64,000 bases of DNA from Ailurus styani (Eukaryota; Chordata; Mammalia; Carnivora; Ailuridae). Position numbers and translations under genes: made by a program. How positions within the stretch are numbered: position 1 is the first letter of the stretch; each line of letters starts with the position of its first letter. Location of the stretch: the NCBI GenBank assembly GCA_002007465.1, contig LNAC01000037.1, positions 1,234,335 through 1,298,334 on the forward strand, given 5' to 3'. The notes under the pieces were generated by a model. The model saw only the letters and a list, made by a program, of their open reading frames with translations. It was not told the DNA's origin and ran no database searches. This document shows positions 1 through 11,700 of the stretch, piece by piece.

Positions 1-52
1 ATTCATAAGGAGCAGGATGTTGTCCTGAAAAACAAGTGTTTCTGTGTTGTTG

Positions 53-211
53 TTGTTTTAGATTTTATCTGGGGGGTGGGAGGGGCAGAGGGAGAGAGAG
101 AATCTCAAACAGACTCCCCACTGAGCACAGAGCCCAACACAGGGCTCACTCTCAGGACCTGAGCTGAAATCAGGAGTCGAACACTTAACTGGCTGAGCCA
201 CCAGGTGCCCC
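53..211 (-). repeat. Can-SINE (tRNA-Lys derived)
   Basis: Reverse-oriented tail, body and head (GGCTGAGCCACCAGGTGCCCC). Flanked by target duplications ACAAGTGTTTCTG (32) and ACAAATGTTTCTG (212). Confidence 0.9.
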
Positions 212-212
212 A

Positions 213-942
213 CAAATGTTTCTGCTTTATTTGGTTCATATCCTGCAGCTACAAAAGTATCAAGAGCACTGTCCTGTCCCAGTGCGTTAATAAAAACACC
301 TTTTTCCACTAAAACAAGCAAACAAACAACAACAATAAAACACTTAGAACTTCCAGAGTTTAGATTTTCATGTTCATAAAAGTGATTGATTCAGTAAGGC
401 TTAACTTCTTTACTTTACCTCAGTTATAATGTTACCTTGTCACAGGAAGCATTGATGAATCGTAATTTACCATGAATAGTGCCTCCTTTCTAATTTACCA
501 TTTTGTGACTAATGGATTTAGTTACAAGGGTGAAAAGTTACAACTGATTCAGAATTATTTGGTCAAAAAGTCACTATAAAAAACTGTCAGAGCTCAAATA
601 TTTGTTTCTAATTGTGCACCTGATTGTCTCTTAGAACAGTGTTCAACTGGGCTAGGTTTTATCTCGGTAATAAGGAAGAAGAATAAACATGGTTTCTGCT
701 TTGCACTCCCCTTCTTTGAACCTCTGCTAGTCACCTAAGAATTGAGGTAATCACACCTGCTCTATCACCTTCACAAGGTTATTCTGAGAAGCAAAGACCC
801 ATCCAAGTCCTCTGTAAGATTATGATGGGATCACAATAATTCACAAAAAGGAGTGACAATTGAGTTTTGTAATGATCCTGAGTGCTTAGATTATTGGTTA
901 AGTTTGTAAAACTACTGTTGTTCAGTTAGACACTCACCTCTG
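213..942. other. Intergenic, nothing recognised
   Basis: AT-rich unique DNA with no gene, RNA or clear repeat that I can support. Confidence 0.6.
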
Positions 943-1247
943 GGAGGTGATTAAGTCATGACGGTGAGGTCCTCACCAATGGGATGCCTACTCTTATGAA
1001 AGACCCCAGAGATATCTTCTGCCCCTTCTACCCTGTGAGCACCCACTGAGAACTTGGCAGTTTGCACTGGGAGCAGAGGCACTTGGCAGAGGACTGGGAG
1101 CTGGTCCTCACCAGATACGGAACCTGCAGGGTCCTGGTTCTTGGGCTTCCCCCACCACCAGAACTGTGAGAAATGAATTTCTGTTGCTTATAAGCCACCC
1201 AGTCCATGGCATCCTGTTACAGAAACCTGAAGCGACCAACACAGCTA
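943..1247 (+). repeat. Old MaLR-type LTR fragment
   Basis: Contains the family-typical block from GGGAGGTGATTAAGTCATGA to CCAGAACTGTGAGAAATGAA and TTTCTGTTGCTTATAAGCCA. Diverged, with no coding potential; assignment by pattern only. Confidence 0.6.
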
Positions 1248-1441
1248 GACTCAAAGCCAGGGTGACTGTCCCCACAGAAACAAATCCAAGAGAAATGAAT
1301 CAAAATCACTTGTTTCATTTACGAGGCTGTTGAAGAAACATGCATTTGAAAGGATATGATACAAAAATGAAACTGAAATGTCAGAAACTTCTGAAGAAAA
1401 AGACAGATAAAAATAGAAAAGTGTCAATAAATGGTACATTT

Positions 1442-1661
1442 GGGTGCCTGGGTGGCTCAGTGGGTTAAAGCCACTGCCTTCGGCTCAGGTCATGATCCCA
1501 GGGTCCTGGGATCGAGGCCCACATCAGGCTCTCTGCTCAGCAGGGAGCCTGCTTCCTCCTCTCTCCTCTCTCTCTGCCTGCCTCTCTGCCTACTTGTAAT
1601 CTCTCTCTCTGTGTCAAATGAATAAAAAAAAAATCTTTAAAAAAAATAAAATAAAAATAAA
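1442..1661 (+). repeat. Can-SINE, young
   Basis: Full head, CT-rich region and A-rich tail. A perfect 16-bp target duplication AATAAATGGTACATTT lies at 1426-1441 and 1662-1677. Confidence 0.95.
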
Positions 1662-2329
1662 AATAAATGGTACATTTATCATTGTGCTGAGCAATATGAA
1701 GGCACCACAAGAATTTACCATCATTCACCTTGTTCATTTTCAGTGAGCAAGGACATGGAAAAGCATGTCTGAGGCCTAAGATAACTACTTACGGGTTCTG
1801 TCTGAATGAAGCCCTCCATCCCCTCAGGATCCCATCTGCTTATTTTTTCCCCCAAAGCCTGAGGCTCTCCAATCATGCCGGACTTCCAGTTTTCTTTTAC
1901 TTTCTGGGTGAGCAGCCCCTGGCCAGAAGGCTCTGCTCCTTTAGTCAGGCACCAGGAAAAGGAGTCTTTGTTTTATCCTCGCCTGACAACTCTGATTTCT
2001 GGGGTTTTCTCTGAAGCAGTCATAGAGGCCAGGTTGACACTGATGGGGTGGGATTGCATGATTTCTACTGAATGATGACCAAATGGCCAGGAGAAATAAT
2101 GGAGGAATAGGAAGTGGGCATTTTCTATTTCTCAAGGCCTAAGTGGACTCAAACTCACGTCCTATCCTCTTTAGCACCTGGTTCTTTTATTGTTGCACAG
2201 ATCTACTCTAGAACTTTCCTCAAGATGGAGATAACTAAATTCTGTATGGTCCTGCATCTCATTACCGTTAACTTGAGTAACAGGAGTTTTTCTCACTCTA
2301 GCTATGAGTCATGATGGTTTCAGGTTACG

Positions 2330-2480
2330 GTAAGGACACACACCCTGCAGCCAGAATGCCTGGGTCTGAACCACTTTCTAGCTGTGTGGCTGTGAGCAGG
2401 TTATGTCCTGGTTTTCCTCATCTGCTAATGTGCACTAAGTCATTTTTGCTTCATTATTATTGCCTCAGGCCCACACGACA
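2330..2480 (+). repeat. MIR fragment
   Basis: Core pattern CACTTTCTAGCTGTGTGGCTGTGAGCAGG-like, followed by a CCTCATCTG-type segment; strongly diverged. Confidence 0.6.
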
Positions 2481-2790
2481 GAGGCCCCATTATGAGGGTG
2501 ATGCCCAGTGCATCTCTGAACCACATCTTTAACTCTTGCTGGTCAGAGGCCCACCTGTTCCTAACTACTAACTAGGTAAAAGCACATCAATTAATCCACA
2601 TTCTCGATTTTCCCATTGTTCTGTCTCTTTCCATTAAGTCTTTCTTGTTTCCTCTCTTCTATGTCAACCTAACCAGAATGGTTTCTCCTGAAATTGTTCA
2701 AGTCCATTTCTACTAGGTAATCTTGATGGTTTTCCTTCCAACACTACCATAGATTCTCCCTCCAATCAATAGCCCTCATTCTTGCTTCTT

Positions 2791-2859
2791 GCATTACCTA
2801 TTTTTTAAACCTCACACACATACAGCATTATCCTATTTTTTAAACCTCACACACATACA
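2791..2859. repeat. Short tandem duplication (about 34-bp unit, two copies)
   Basis: Two near-identical units beginning GCATTA and containing CCTATTTTTTAAACCTCACA, at 2791-2823 and 2825-2859, run into an A-rich simple repeat. Confidence 0.85.
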
Positions 2860-2883
2860 AAAAACAAAAACAAAAACAAAAAA

Positions 2884-2980
2884 TTACCAACAAACTGGAT
2901 CACTCATACGTTGCTGTTGGGAATGGAAAATGGTATAGCCACTCTGGAAAACAGTTTGGCAGTTTCTTAAGAAAACCTAT
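2884..2980 (+). repeat. L1 ORF2 3' fragment
   Basis: Matches the common L1 stretch around CATACGTTGCTGTTGGGAAT and GGAAAACAGTTTGGCAGTTT. Very short remnant. Confidence 0.7.
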
Positions 2981-3383
2981 CCATAGCCTGGTCCCCTCCA
3001 GGATGGCACAATAGGTCAGGGAGGTAGGGCTGGGTCACTGTGCCTCCTATGTCTTCTTGTTCCCTGCTCTGGAAGAGGAGATAAGACAGTGTGGAGAGTT
3101 TAGAGACCCCAGTGTGGGGAGAAACTCTTTATGAGAGGTTTCTTCCATTTCTTATGGGCTGCACCAGTAACTAAAGCAACTATATGCCAAGACAGAGAAG
3201 AAAAACTGAGGTTTTGTGTTTGTCTGCTTTGAACACACAGAATCCAAGTCTTATGCCATAGTTCTGCTAAATGGAATTCATTTATGTGGAAGATCAATTA
3301 ATATGCAATATCTATTTGGAAGTTCTCGCTCTTCTAAGTCAACTAACCACAGTCTTGAAAACTGTGTTGAGATAAATTCACTA

Positions 3384-3580
3384 GGGATGCCTGGGTGGTT
3401 CAGTCGGTTAAGTGTCTGCCTTTGGCTCAGTTCGTGATCCCTGGGTGCTGGGAGCAAATCCCACATCGGGTTCCTTGCTCAGTGGGGAATCTGTTCCTCC
3501 CTCTGTTTGCCACTCTCCGTGCTTGTGCTCACTCCCTCTCTCTCTGACAAATAAATAAATAAAATCTAAAAAAAAAAAAA
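3384..3580 (+). repeat. Can-SINE
   Basis: Target duplication GATAAATTCACTA at 3371-3383 and 3581-3593 is perfect. Confidence 0.95.
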
Positions 3581-3715
3581 GATAAATTCACTAGCTACAG
3601 GAATGAAGGTTGTGGGTGGACCCTAACCATGCAGTTTTTTTTTCTCCAATTAATAGTGCTGCTTTACTTCAAGAATATTCTTTCTTCCAGAAACTTCGCA
3701 GTGACATGCATATAG

Positions 3716-4015
3716 TCTAATGCTGTAGCTTCCTTACTGTCCGATGACGGTGCCGCTTCCTAACGGACCCCCCTGGCCCCTCGCCGTCATATTCCAGATC
3801 CAGAGATTGGACCCAGCTCTTAGGAATGGACTCACCAACAACCAAGTGACTCTGTTTTTTATCAGACAAGTAAACAAAGGGGGCAAAGGCAATCCGGTAA
3901 TAGTGATAGAACAGAAAACAATTGAGGAAATGAATAGAACCCCAACTTCTGAAAGCGTACAAAGAAAAGATATTAGAATTATGTTCAGATGAAATCTTTA
4001 TCTACACTGGTTTTA
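3716..4015. other. Unassigned segment with overlapping open frames
   Basis: Non-repeat sequence open for about 80 codons on both strands (3744-3992 + and 3717-3962 -). The left third is locally CpG-containing. It starts soon after an AT-rich stretch and is followed by AATGTGACAACC repeated around an A-run (about 4096-4129). I do not recognise either translation. It could be a decayed processed pseudogene or chance. Confidence 0.25.
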
Positions 4016-4239
4016 ATTCTCTTAAAAGGAAAAAGATAACTGTCTGAATTCATCCAACAACTGATTTTATGGCTGTTACTTTTGAAATATATAATAATGT
4101 GACAACCAAAAAAAAATGTGACAACCAATTTTGTATTCAAATTTACCTTGAATGACAAAAACTTAAAAATGATTGGTTTTTTTTTGTATTTGTATTTATC
4201 ATATGATTATTCAGGCACGGTCAACAAGAAGTACACTTT

Positions 4240-4325
4240 GAGTTGTTTTATTGGATCCCAAGACCTTGAGATCATGACCTGAGCGAGAAGCAGACGTTTA
4301 ACCAACTAAGCCACCCAGGTGTCCT
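4240..4325 (-). repeat. Can-SINE, 5' part only
   Basis: Head and body in reverse (GAGATCATGACCTGAGCGAG, then AAGCCACCCAGGTGTCC). The tail half is missing. Confidence 0.8.
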
Positions 4326-4789
4326 GAGCTTTGCAACTTTTCCTAATGAAGGCTAAATAAACAGCCTTTAGTTTCCTCTAATACTTTAGAAAAAATTTTT
4401 TTAAGTCTAAATATATTGTTTCTGAACCTTACTCTTCTGTGGGTTTATTTCATAAATTGAGGACATATAACAATGGTACCAAAAGAGAGATAACTATCGT
4501 AGAAGTGGTCTTTTGATCATTCCCTTTTGATATGATTGTATGTAAATAGAGATATCTGCCTCTTTATTTCTCATTTGTTAATTATACTTAGTGAAAATTA
4601 ATTGTCTAGGTAGCATTATTATCCACCTCTTTTGTCAGCGAGATTTGAGAGGCTATGTTTAACATTATTTAAATCTTGATAAATTAATAAAAAGGTAAAT
4701 AGAATATTTCATTAAGGTATCATATTTAATATGTATTGTCTAAATCAAATTTCCTGTGTGAAATAAATGGGTTATTTGGGGGCAGGGGG

Positions 4790-5575
4790 AACTAAGTATC
4801 ATACCATCCAGCAGTTGTATTCCTGGGCATTTATCCCAGAGAAATAAAGCCTTAAAAACCACTGTGAGGGCGCCTGGGTGGCTCAGTGGGTTAAAGCCTC
4901 TGCCTTCGGCTCAGGTCATGATCTCAGGGTCCTGGGATCGAGGCCCGCATCGGGCTCTCTGCTCAGCAGGAGCCTGCTTCCCCCTCTCTCTCTGCCTGCC
5001 TCTCTGCCTCCCTGTGATCTCTCTCCCTCTGTGAAATAATTAAAAATCTAAAAAAAAAAAAAACAAAAAACCACCATGAATGTTCACAGCAGCTTTATTT
5101 GTTATAACCATTAAATGGAAACAATCCATATGTCCTTAAATGAAGAATAGTTAAACAAGTCGTATATCCATACCAAGGAATACTACTCACCAATATATAG
5201 AAATTAACTATTGATAATGCAACATGGATCTAAAGAGCATTAGGCCAAATGAGAAAAAAAAATCCCCAAAGGGAGCATACTATAGGATTCCATGTATACA
5301 GCGTTCTTGAAATGATGAAATTATACAGATTAGTGAGGGTGAGAGAGGAGTAGGCATGGCTATAAAGAAGCAGGATGAAGGACAGGACTGTTCTATATCT
5401 TGACTCTATCCTGGTTCTGATTTGGTAGTGTAGCATTGCAAGACGTTACCACTAGGGGAATCTGAGTAGAGAGTAAACTTGGTCTCTGTATTATTAATGT
5501 GTATTATTTCAACTGCATGTGAATCAGCAATTATCAGGAAAAAAAAGTTTCAGAAAAATGATTTGTGAATTTTTT
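4790..5575 (+). repeat. Old L1 3' region, split by a SINE
   Basis: Decayed ORF2 tail and 3' UTR (CAGCAGTTGTATTCCTGGGC, ATGTTCACAGCAGCTTTATT, ACCAAGGAATACTACTC). It is interrupted by the SINE at 4868-5070. Confidence 0.75.
4868..5070 (+). repeat. Can-SINE, young, inside L1
   Basis: Full-length GGGCGCCTGGGTGGCTCAGT head. The slightly diverged target duplication AAAACCACTGTGA / AAAACCACCATGA flanks it. Confidence 0.92.
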
Positions 5576-5889
5576 TGTCCTTTTTATTTTCCTTTTGCAT
5601 TAATTTACATATCATATATACGATACCTTTTATTTATTATTATATTCTACATTCAGTCTCATTTCTTTTTTCAAAAAAAGTTCCTTTAAAGCTGGGCATC
5701 TTTGTTACAGTAGAGGCATACAAATATATAAATACATAAACACACAGTGATTTCCCATGATACTTTTGACCTACCTTTTCAGCTCAGTGTTCCTCTATCT
5801 TTACTCATATTTTTAACATTTTTGTCATCTATTTTAGTACTTGCAAAATCATAAAATGAGTAAGGGGTAAATTTGGTTTCGTACAAAGT

Positions 5890-6185
5890 GTCAGCGCATA
5901 TTAAAAGAAACGTGTTCGGGAACGGAGGCAGAAACCGCTCACCGGAGAGCCTGGAATCTTTGCCTTGACCTTGAACTCCGACAGCGCTGGTGGGCCAGAG
6001 CCACGTCAGAACCCCCCAGAAGTGTCCTTGGGAACCGGGTCACCGCGCCCCAGCTGGAAGCAGCAGGACCGACCGCCTTCGTGCTTTAATAGCGGCCCCT
6101 CGCGGCAGCGGTGGGAACTGCAGGTGTTCAACGGCAAACTTGACCACTGGGTGGAGCACAGGTAAAGCGGGTCAGGGTCACACTC
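5890..6185. other. Small GC-rich, CpG-containing island
   Basis: Roughly 300 bp with many CpGs set in AT-rich intergenic DNA about 2.4 kb beyond the SLC18B1 stop. A strong donor-like CAG|GTAAAG lies at about 6160-6168 on the + strand. Open frames exist on both strands but match nothing I recognise. A promoter or first exon of a non-coding transcript is possible. Confidence 0.3.
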
Positions 6186-6964
6186 AGTCCCTGTTCTGCC
6201 CTGGGGAGTGGATGGGCAAGGAGCTGGGTGAACGGCCACTCCACTCGCATGCACTGGACCACCCTCTGGAGTGCTCACAACAAAGGGACTTCGGGAGAGG
6301 AGGGCAATGAAGAGCTCATGGGATTTGTGAAGGTTGAATTCTGGCAATCTATGCCAAATAGTTTCCAAAACGGTCATAGTTGCTATCATCCCCATCTCCA
6401 TCATCCTTTTAATTTTTTTTCGTTTTGATGTTGTGAAAGGGCATCCCATCTTGGGTTATTTTGCCCTTTGGGATTTGTTTTACTCCTATTCTTCCCCATC
6501 TCACTAAGAGACACCATCAACCACCCACACCTCAAGCCAAAAACCTCCAATCACCCCCAAATTCCTCTCTCCTCTGTCTTCATATGAGCAGGTCCTGTTG
6601 GTTCCACTTCCAAACACATCTTTTTCACTTCATCTCCACCACTACCTTCTGGGTCCAAGCTACTGTCTCCTCTCAAAGCTCCCATAAATCTCCCTCCATC
6701 CCTGCTAATCTGCATTCCCTCTCAAGTGCACAAGCAGAGACAATGATCTTCCTGAAGTGCAAACCAAATTCCAGCATCCCCTGATGAAAAGCTGGCTCCT
6801 CCCTACCTCCTCCCTACCATGTGGGCCTTGGTGTCATTTCCGACCATGCCAAGACCTTTGCATGTGCTAGGGAAGGCTCTCCCACAGGATGACTCCCTCA
6901 TTCTCAGCCTTTAGGTCTCAGTTCAAAAATCTCCTCTCACAAAAAAAAAAAAAATCTCCTCTCG

Positions 6965-7183
6965 GGGGTGCCTGGGTGGCTCAGTGGGTTAAAGTCTCTG
7001 CTTTCGGCTCAGGTCATGATCTCAGCGTCCTGGGATCGAGGCCCGTCCTGGGATCAAGGCCCACATCTGGCTCTCTGCTCAGCAGGGAGCCTGCTTCCTC
7101 CTCTCCCTGTCTCTCTGCCTGCCTCTCTGCCTACTTGTAATCTCTCTCTCTGTGCCAAATAAAAAAATAGAATAAAAAAAAAA
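6965..7183 (+). repeat. Can-SINE with small internal duplication
   Basis: Full-length, but TCCTGGGATCGAGGCCC is repeated in tandem as TCCTGGGATCAAGGCCC near 7028-7062. Inserted at the TCTCCTCTC target. Confidence 0.92.
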
Positions 7184-7193
7184 GTCTCCTCTC

Positions 7194-7383
7194 GGGTGCC
7201 TGGGTGGCTCAGTGGGTTAAAGCCTCTGCCTTCAGCTTAGGTCATGATCTCAGGGTTCTGGGATCTAGCCCCACATCAGGCTCCCTGCTCAGCGGGGAGC
7301 CTGCTTCCTCCTCTCTCTCTGCCTACTTGTGATCTGATCTCTCTCTCTGTGTCAAATAAATAAATAAAATCTTTAAAAAAAAA
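7194..7383 (+). repeat. Can-SINE, second insertion at same target
   Basis: Begins directly after a TCTCCTCTC copy (7185-7193) and is followed by another (7385-7392). Confidence 0.92.
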
Positions 7384-8249
7384 GTCTCCTCTTCATGGAG
7401 AGGTCTTATCTAAATTAGGACCTCACACCAAATTACTCAGTCACATACTCTCTTGTATCACCACTGTTTTCCCTTCATAGCAACTCAGTAGGATAATGGG
7501 AGATTCTGGTATTTAGTTTGTCCATTCTACCGAAATGTAAGTTCCATAAAAGCGGAGATTGTGTTTATTTTGATCACAGCTAAATTCCTAGCACCTCACA
7601 GAGGGGTCAGGTCAGAGAAGTCATTCACTAGATATTTTTGAATTAATATATAGATAAAGCCATTTCTTTTATTTATTTTTTTCACTTCTTTTATTTAAAA
7701 AAAAGTGTAAATGTGACTACTACAGCATGAAAACACATTAGGAGGTATGACAATGACATGAGAGGGATTCACTCATTTCAAGTAACAGCATGGATTTCAC
7801 TCACATGAAGTCAGATGAACCCGTTCCCTAGAATACAAGAAGCATTCCTGTGGACTCACTTGCTCTGGGAATGGGACACATCCACCAGAAATATGTTAAA
7901 ACAAAACAAAACAAACAAAAACCCAAAACAACAAAAATAACAACAAAAACCCAGGTGGTAGAACTGAAATAGGGATATTTAAGGAAATGGATGTTATACT
8001 AAGCACTGTTTATAAATTCAGATCCCAATTCAAAGCATGTACAAAAGTGGAAGTCTAAAGTAATGTTATACCTCTTACATGAACAAAACTTCTAGAACAG
8101 CTGAGGGCCTGAGAATTTTACAGAGTTTTTGCATGATGAGAGGCAGGAATTTTGCCTTTTGAACAAGAACAAAAATCTTAGAACACAGAGAAAGCATGTC
8201 TTTTAAAAACTGATTTCAGTTATTCTATACATTTTGCGTAATCTTTATA

Positions 8250-8640
8250 TTACTTTTAAGCATATCAAATTAATTTATTTCCCTGTTAATAAAGAAAAGG
8301 TACATTCACAGAATTAGTGCACTTAAAAAGTAAACAAAGAAAACAGGAGACCTAGTGTCAATAACCTCTTCAAGGCCAAATTGGATCACCTCAAAACACA
8401 AACTTTTGCTGATTTTCAACTGCTCTTCTCAGACTTAATGTTGCAAATGTGGCTGGTTTAGCAGGCCAGCTTTTTAGGACAGCCCAACACAGGATTATCC
8501 AAAACTACATTGAGACTGTCAGGATGCTGGTATACAGTCTGTGGAGTTTTGTGTGTAATATTAAGAAAACCCTTTAAACTTTGACGTTCAAGGCCAGGAG
8601 CACCCATCTCCCAGTGGTTATCGATCCAGGATTCTTAAGG
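8250..8640 (-). other. SLC18B1: SLC18B1 3' UTR (likely extent) with poly(A) signal
   Basis: Follows the TAG at 8641-8643. The first canonical AATAAA on this strand is at 8274-8279, which would give a 3' UTR of roughly 390 nt. Further AATAAA motifs at 7690-7695 and 7668-7677 could serve a longer isoform of about 970 nt. RNA 3' ends are needed to choose between them. Confidence 0.5.
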
Positions 8641-8707
8641 CTAGATTTCATCAGGTAAGAGGGAAGTCCGTTCCTCCTCTGTGCCCAGGATATTTTGGAG
8701 TTTAGAT
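8641..8707 (-). CDS. SLC18B1: SLC18B1 coding exon 14 (residues 435-456, stop TAG)
   Basis: Encodes RSKLQNILGTEEERTSLLPD then EI and TAG. The tail carries an acidic dileucine-type sequence (EEERTSLLP), which resembles vesicle or lysosome sorting signals (inference from motif only). The acceptor is TTCAATGCAG| with a good pyrimidine tract. Confidence 0.94.
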
Positions 8708-11700
8708 CTGCATTGAAAGAAAAAAAGCGGAGAATCTCAATATTTCTCACCGTAAAAAAAAAAAATTCAGTACCTACATCTCTACCTTTCTCCCTAAATG
8801 CATCTACTAAGTAATGAGCTTCTGGTGCCCAGAAATCTGCTGACTGGAAGAATGGATACAGAAGATATTTCTTTTCCACTCCCACAGGCTGACTTCTAAA
8901 GGGGGAAAAAAAAGCTCAAGAGTTGATCATACCTTCTTCTTTGTGAGTGCTCCCACAGATAAAACAGGCCCATCGTCAGTCCCTTGAACACAATTAAAGG
9001 GACTGGTTAATGTCACTTCTCCAAGTCACACCTCTCCACAAATGTAAGGAAGAAAACAAAAGACTGATTACTCACACTTGTCAGAGCCCAAAGACCTTGG
9101 ACAGCAGCTGCCCATTCAAAGCCAATTTTCTCATACAGAAATCCACCCAGTGTTGGTCCTATAAAAGCACTAACAATGAAAAGGAGAAAGAGTATTAAAT
9201 AGTGTTTAAAAAAATAAAAAAGAATTACTTCCTAAAGGCTGCACGATCCCTCAATCATAGATCTTCATTAAACTGGAACTGTAAGGGGATGTTTGGGTGA
9301 CTCAGTCAGTTAAGCGTCCACCTTTGGCTCAGGTCATGATCCCAGGAACCTGGGATTGAGTCCCACATCAGACTCCTTGCTGGGCAGGGAGCCTGCTTCT
9401 CCCTCTGCCTGCTGCTCCCACTGCTTGCTCTCTCTGATAAATAAATAAATAAAATCTTAAAAAATAAATAAACTGGAAGTCTAAGTTCTAAAGACAAAAG
9501 CCAATTCCTGGTCAGAGCACTGGGTGTAAGAAAACAATTGTATCGGATAATGACGATGTTCAATTTTTTTAAACAATTCTAAAATTATAACTGCTTCTGA
9601 AAAATTGGTTCCTTACGCAAGAATGTTAAAAAGGTGACATGCCTTCAAAGGAATCTTTATATTATTCTCTCTAGTCTTCTCAGTATTCGTATTTAAAAGA
9701 ACTTAATTCAGTACATGTTTATTGAGATACAGTACAGTGCTAGTGCACAGTCATCCCTCAGGGATAGCAAAGAGTAAAAAACAGACGAATGAATGAAGAA
9801 ATGAAGACATTTTTAAAACTTGAGACATGCTCCTGTTAGAGGAACTTGGAGAGATCACTTAAAAAAGACAAAACAGGGCGCCTGGGTGGCTCAGTGGGTT
9901 GAAGCCTCTGCCTTCGGCTCAGGTCGTGATCTCAGGGTCCTGGGATCGAGGCCCGCATCGGGCTCCCTGCTCAGCGGGGAGCCTGCTTCCCCCTCTCTCT
10001 CTCTCTGCCTGCCTCTCTGCCTCCTTGTGATCTCTCTCCCTCTGTGAAATAAATAAATAAAATCTTTTAAAAAAAAAAAAAAGACAAAACACAGGGGACC
10101 ATTTTGATGAAGTTTTGAAGCTGCTGGTAAAACCACTGATCTTGGAGGCAGAGGGTATGGTTTAGGACTCCAGCTCTGCTCTAAATGAATTAGGTGCCTT
10201 TCAGCAACTCATCGGACTTCTCGGTGTCTATTTCTTCACGGAAGTGGAGATAGTATTTTCCATCTGGCAGGTGTGAATGAAATGGCTACTCACCCAACTG
10301 ACCACATTGCACTGGAGAGACCTGACACGAGTCCCAACGTACTTAATCCCTCTTCAAAGCCATTTTCACTGCAGAGACAGAAGAATAGATCTGTTATGAA
10401 AAGGGAAACCTACATGAAAGCAAATAGTGTGTCACGGATAAGTTAAAAGAAACTGGAAATGATCTGAACAAAACCAACAGCCAGAACACTCCATTTCTAA
10501 GCTGAAAAGCTAATCCAATTTGAAGGAATTTTTATACTTATGTTGACTCCATCTGTGGTTTTCTAAAAATAATTTTATTGCATATATAACGCATCATATT
10601 GAGTCATGACCCATTTGCATGAAGTCTCATAAAAACACACAATTAATGAAGAAATTCTTAAAATGAGATGAACATGCAAGAGAATAATGGGAAACTTTTA
10701 GAAACCCCAGAGACAGCTCTTTATTGCTTGGAGAACTGTCGCCTTGGCCGAGCAGAGCTCACACTATTCTCCCGGCTGCAGATCCCTTGGCGTTCTTCGT
10801 CATGTCTCCTCAACAAAAAACTAGTAGCCCAGTGACAAATGCTCACTCTGATACTAGGATTTATAGTGAGAAATATATATTTGGTCTTCCTCCTATTTCT
10901 GGCATAGAGTCCCCAATGCCCTTTCCTAAGTCAGGAAAGCAATTTCAATTCAGTGGGCATAAATCAAGCCAAGCCTCTACCCACAACTCATTTGACCTAT
11001 TGCTGTATTAACGTTACCATAGACTGTCATCCATAGTATTATGGCATATACTATTTATATCACAATATTGTGACAAAAAATCATGAAGATTTGGTCTTGT
11101 GAAAAAAAAACTCCAACATCCTACAAAACTGAGAAATTCAAGAAAGAGTGTGATGCTCCCAGTTATTCGTGACCTGGTTCCTCAAGCACGGAGGTAACTT
11201 ACTAGGCACAACTGAGGATCTCCGGGATAGTTGGAATTATGCTCATTCCTGCAGAGATGCCGTTCAGGACTAATATGAGCACCAGCAGCCAGAGCTGACT
11301 GCAAAAGAGTTTTGGGGAAACAAAACAAACCAACATTAGCGTGTTGACGGGTACAAAGCCTCATGTTAAGGAGGGCAGACTGGATCCCAGAGCAGCTTGT
11401 CTCACAGATGATGTGACGAGTCTGCCTCATTCCCATCCGATCCCACTTCATTCAGTGACAGCACTCTTACAGTCTGGTGGGGGGTGAGGGAAACCAATTC
11501 ACAGAGATATCTCAATTCCTTTGGTCACACATGTCATGCTTTATCCCAGGACCACATGAAAAGCTCTAAGCTCCCTTTATTTCATCAAGTAAATTACATT
11601 TAACAAGCTCTAATGAGCAGCTACTATGTGCTAAGAATGAGACAGAAACAAAAGAAAGATTTGATCCCCGTCTCAAGGCTCAAGAAGGAAGAGGAAAAGC

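Larger units (their letters stand above)
6780..7650 (+). repeat. L2 3' end, split by two SINEs
   Basis: Diverged L2 signatures: AGACCTTTGCATGTGCT, TTTAGGTCTCAGTTCAAA, then after the SINEs CTTCATGGAGAGG, AAATGTAAGTTCC and CCTAGCACCTCACAGAG. Confidence 0.7.

Noticed and set aside
6006..6449. 147-codon minus-strand open frame across the GC-rich patch
   Set aside because: No recognisable motif, and composition alone explains a long open frame in GC-rich DNA.
9880..9950. tRNA-like sequences
   Set aside because: They are the tRNA-derived heads of Can-SINEs, without cloverleaf integrity. No true tRNA gene was seen.
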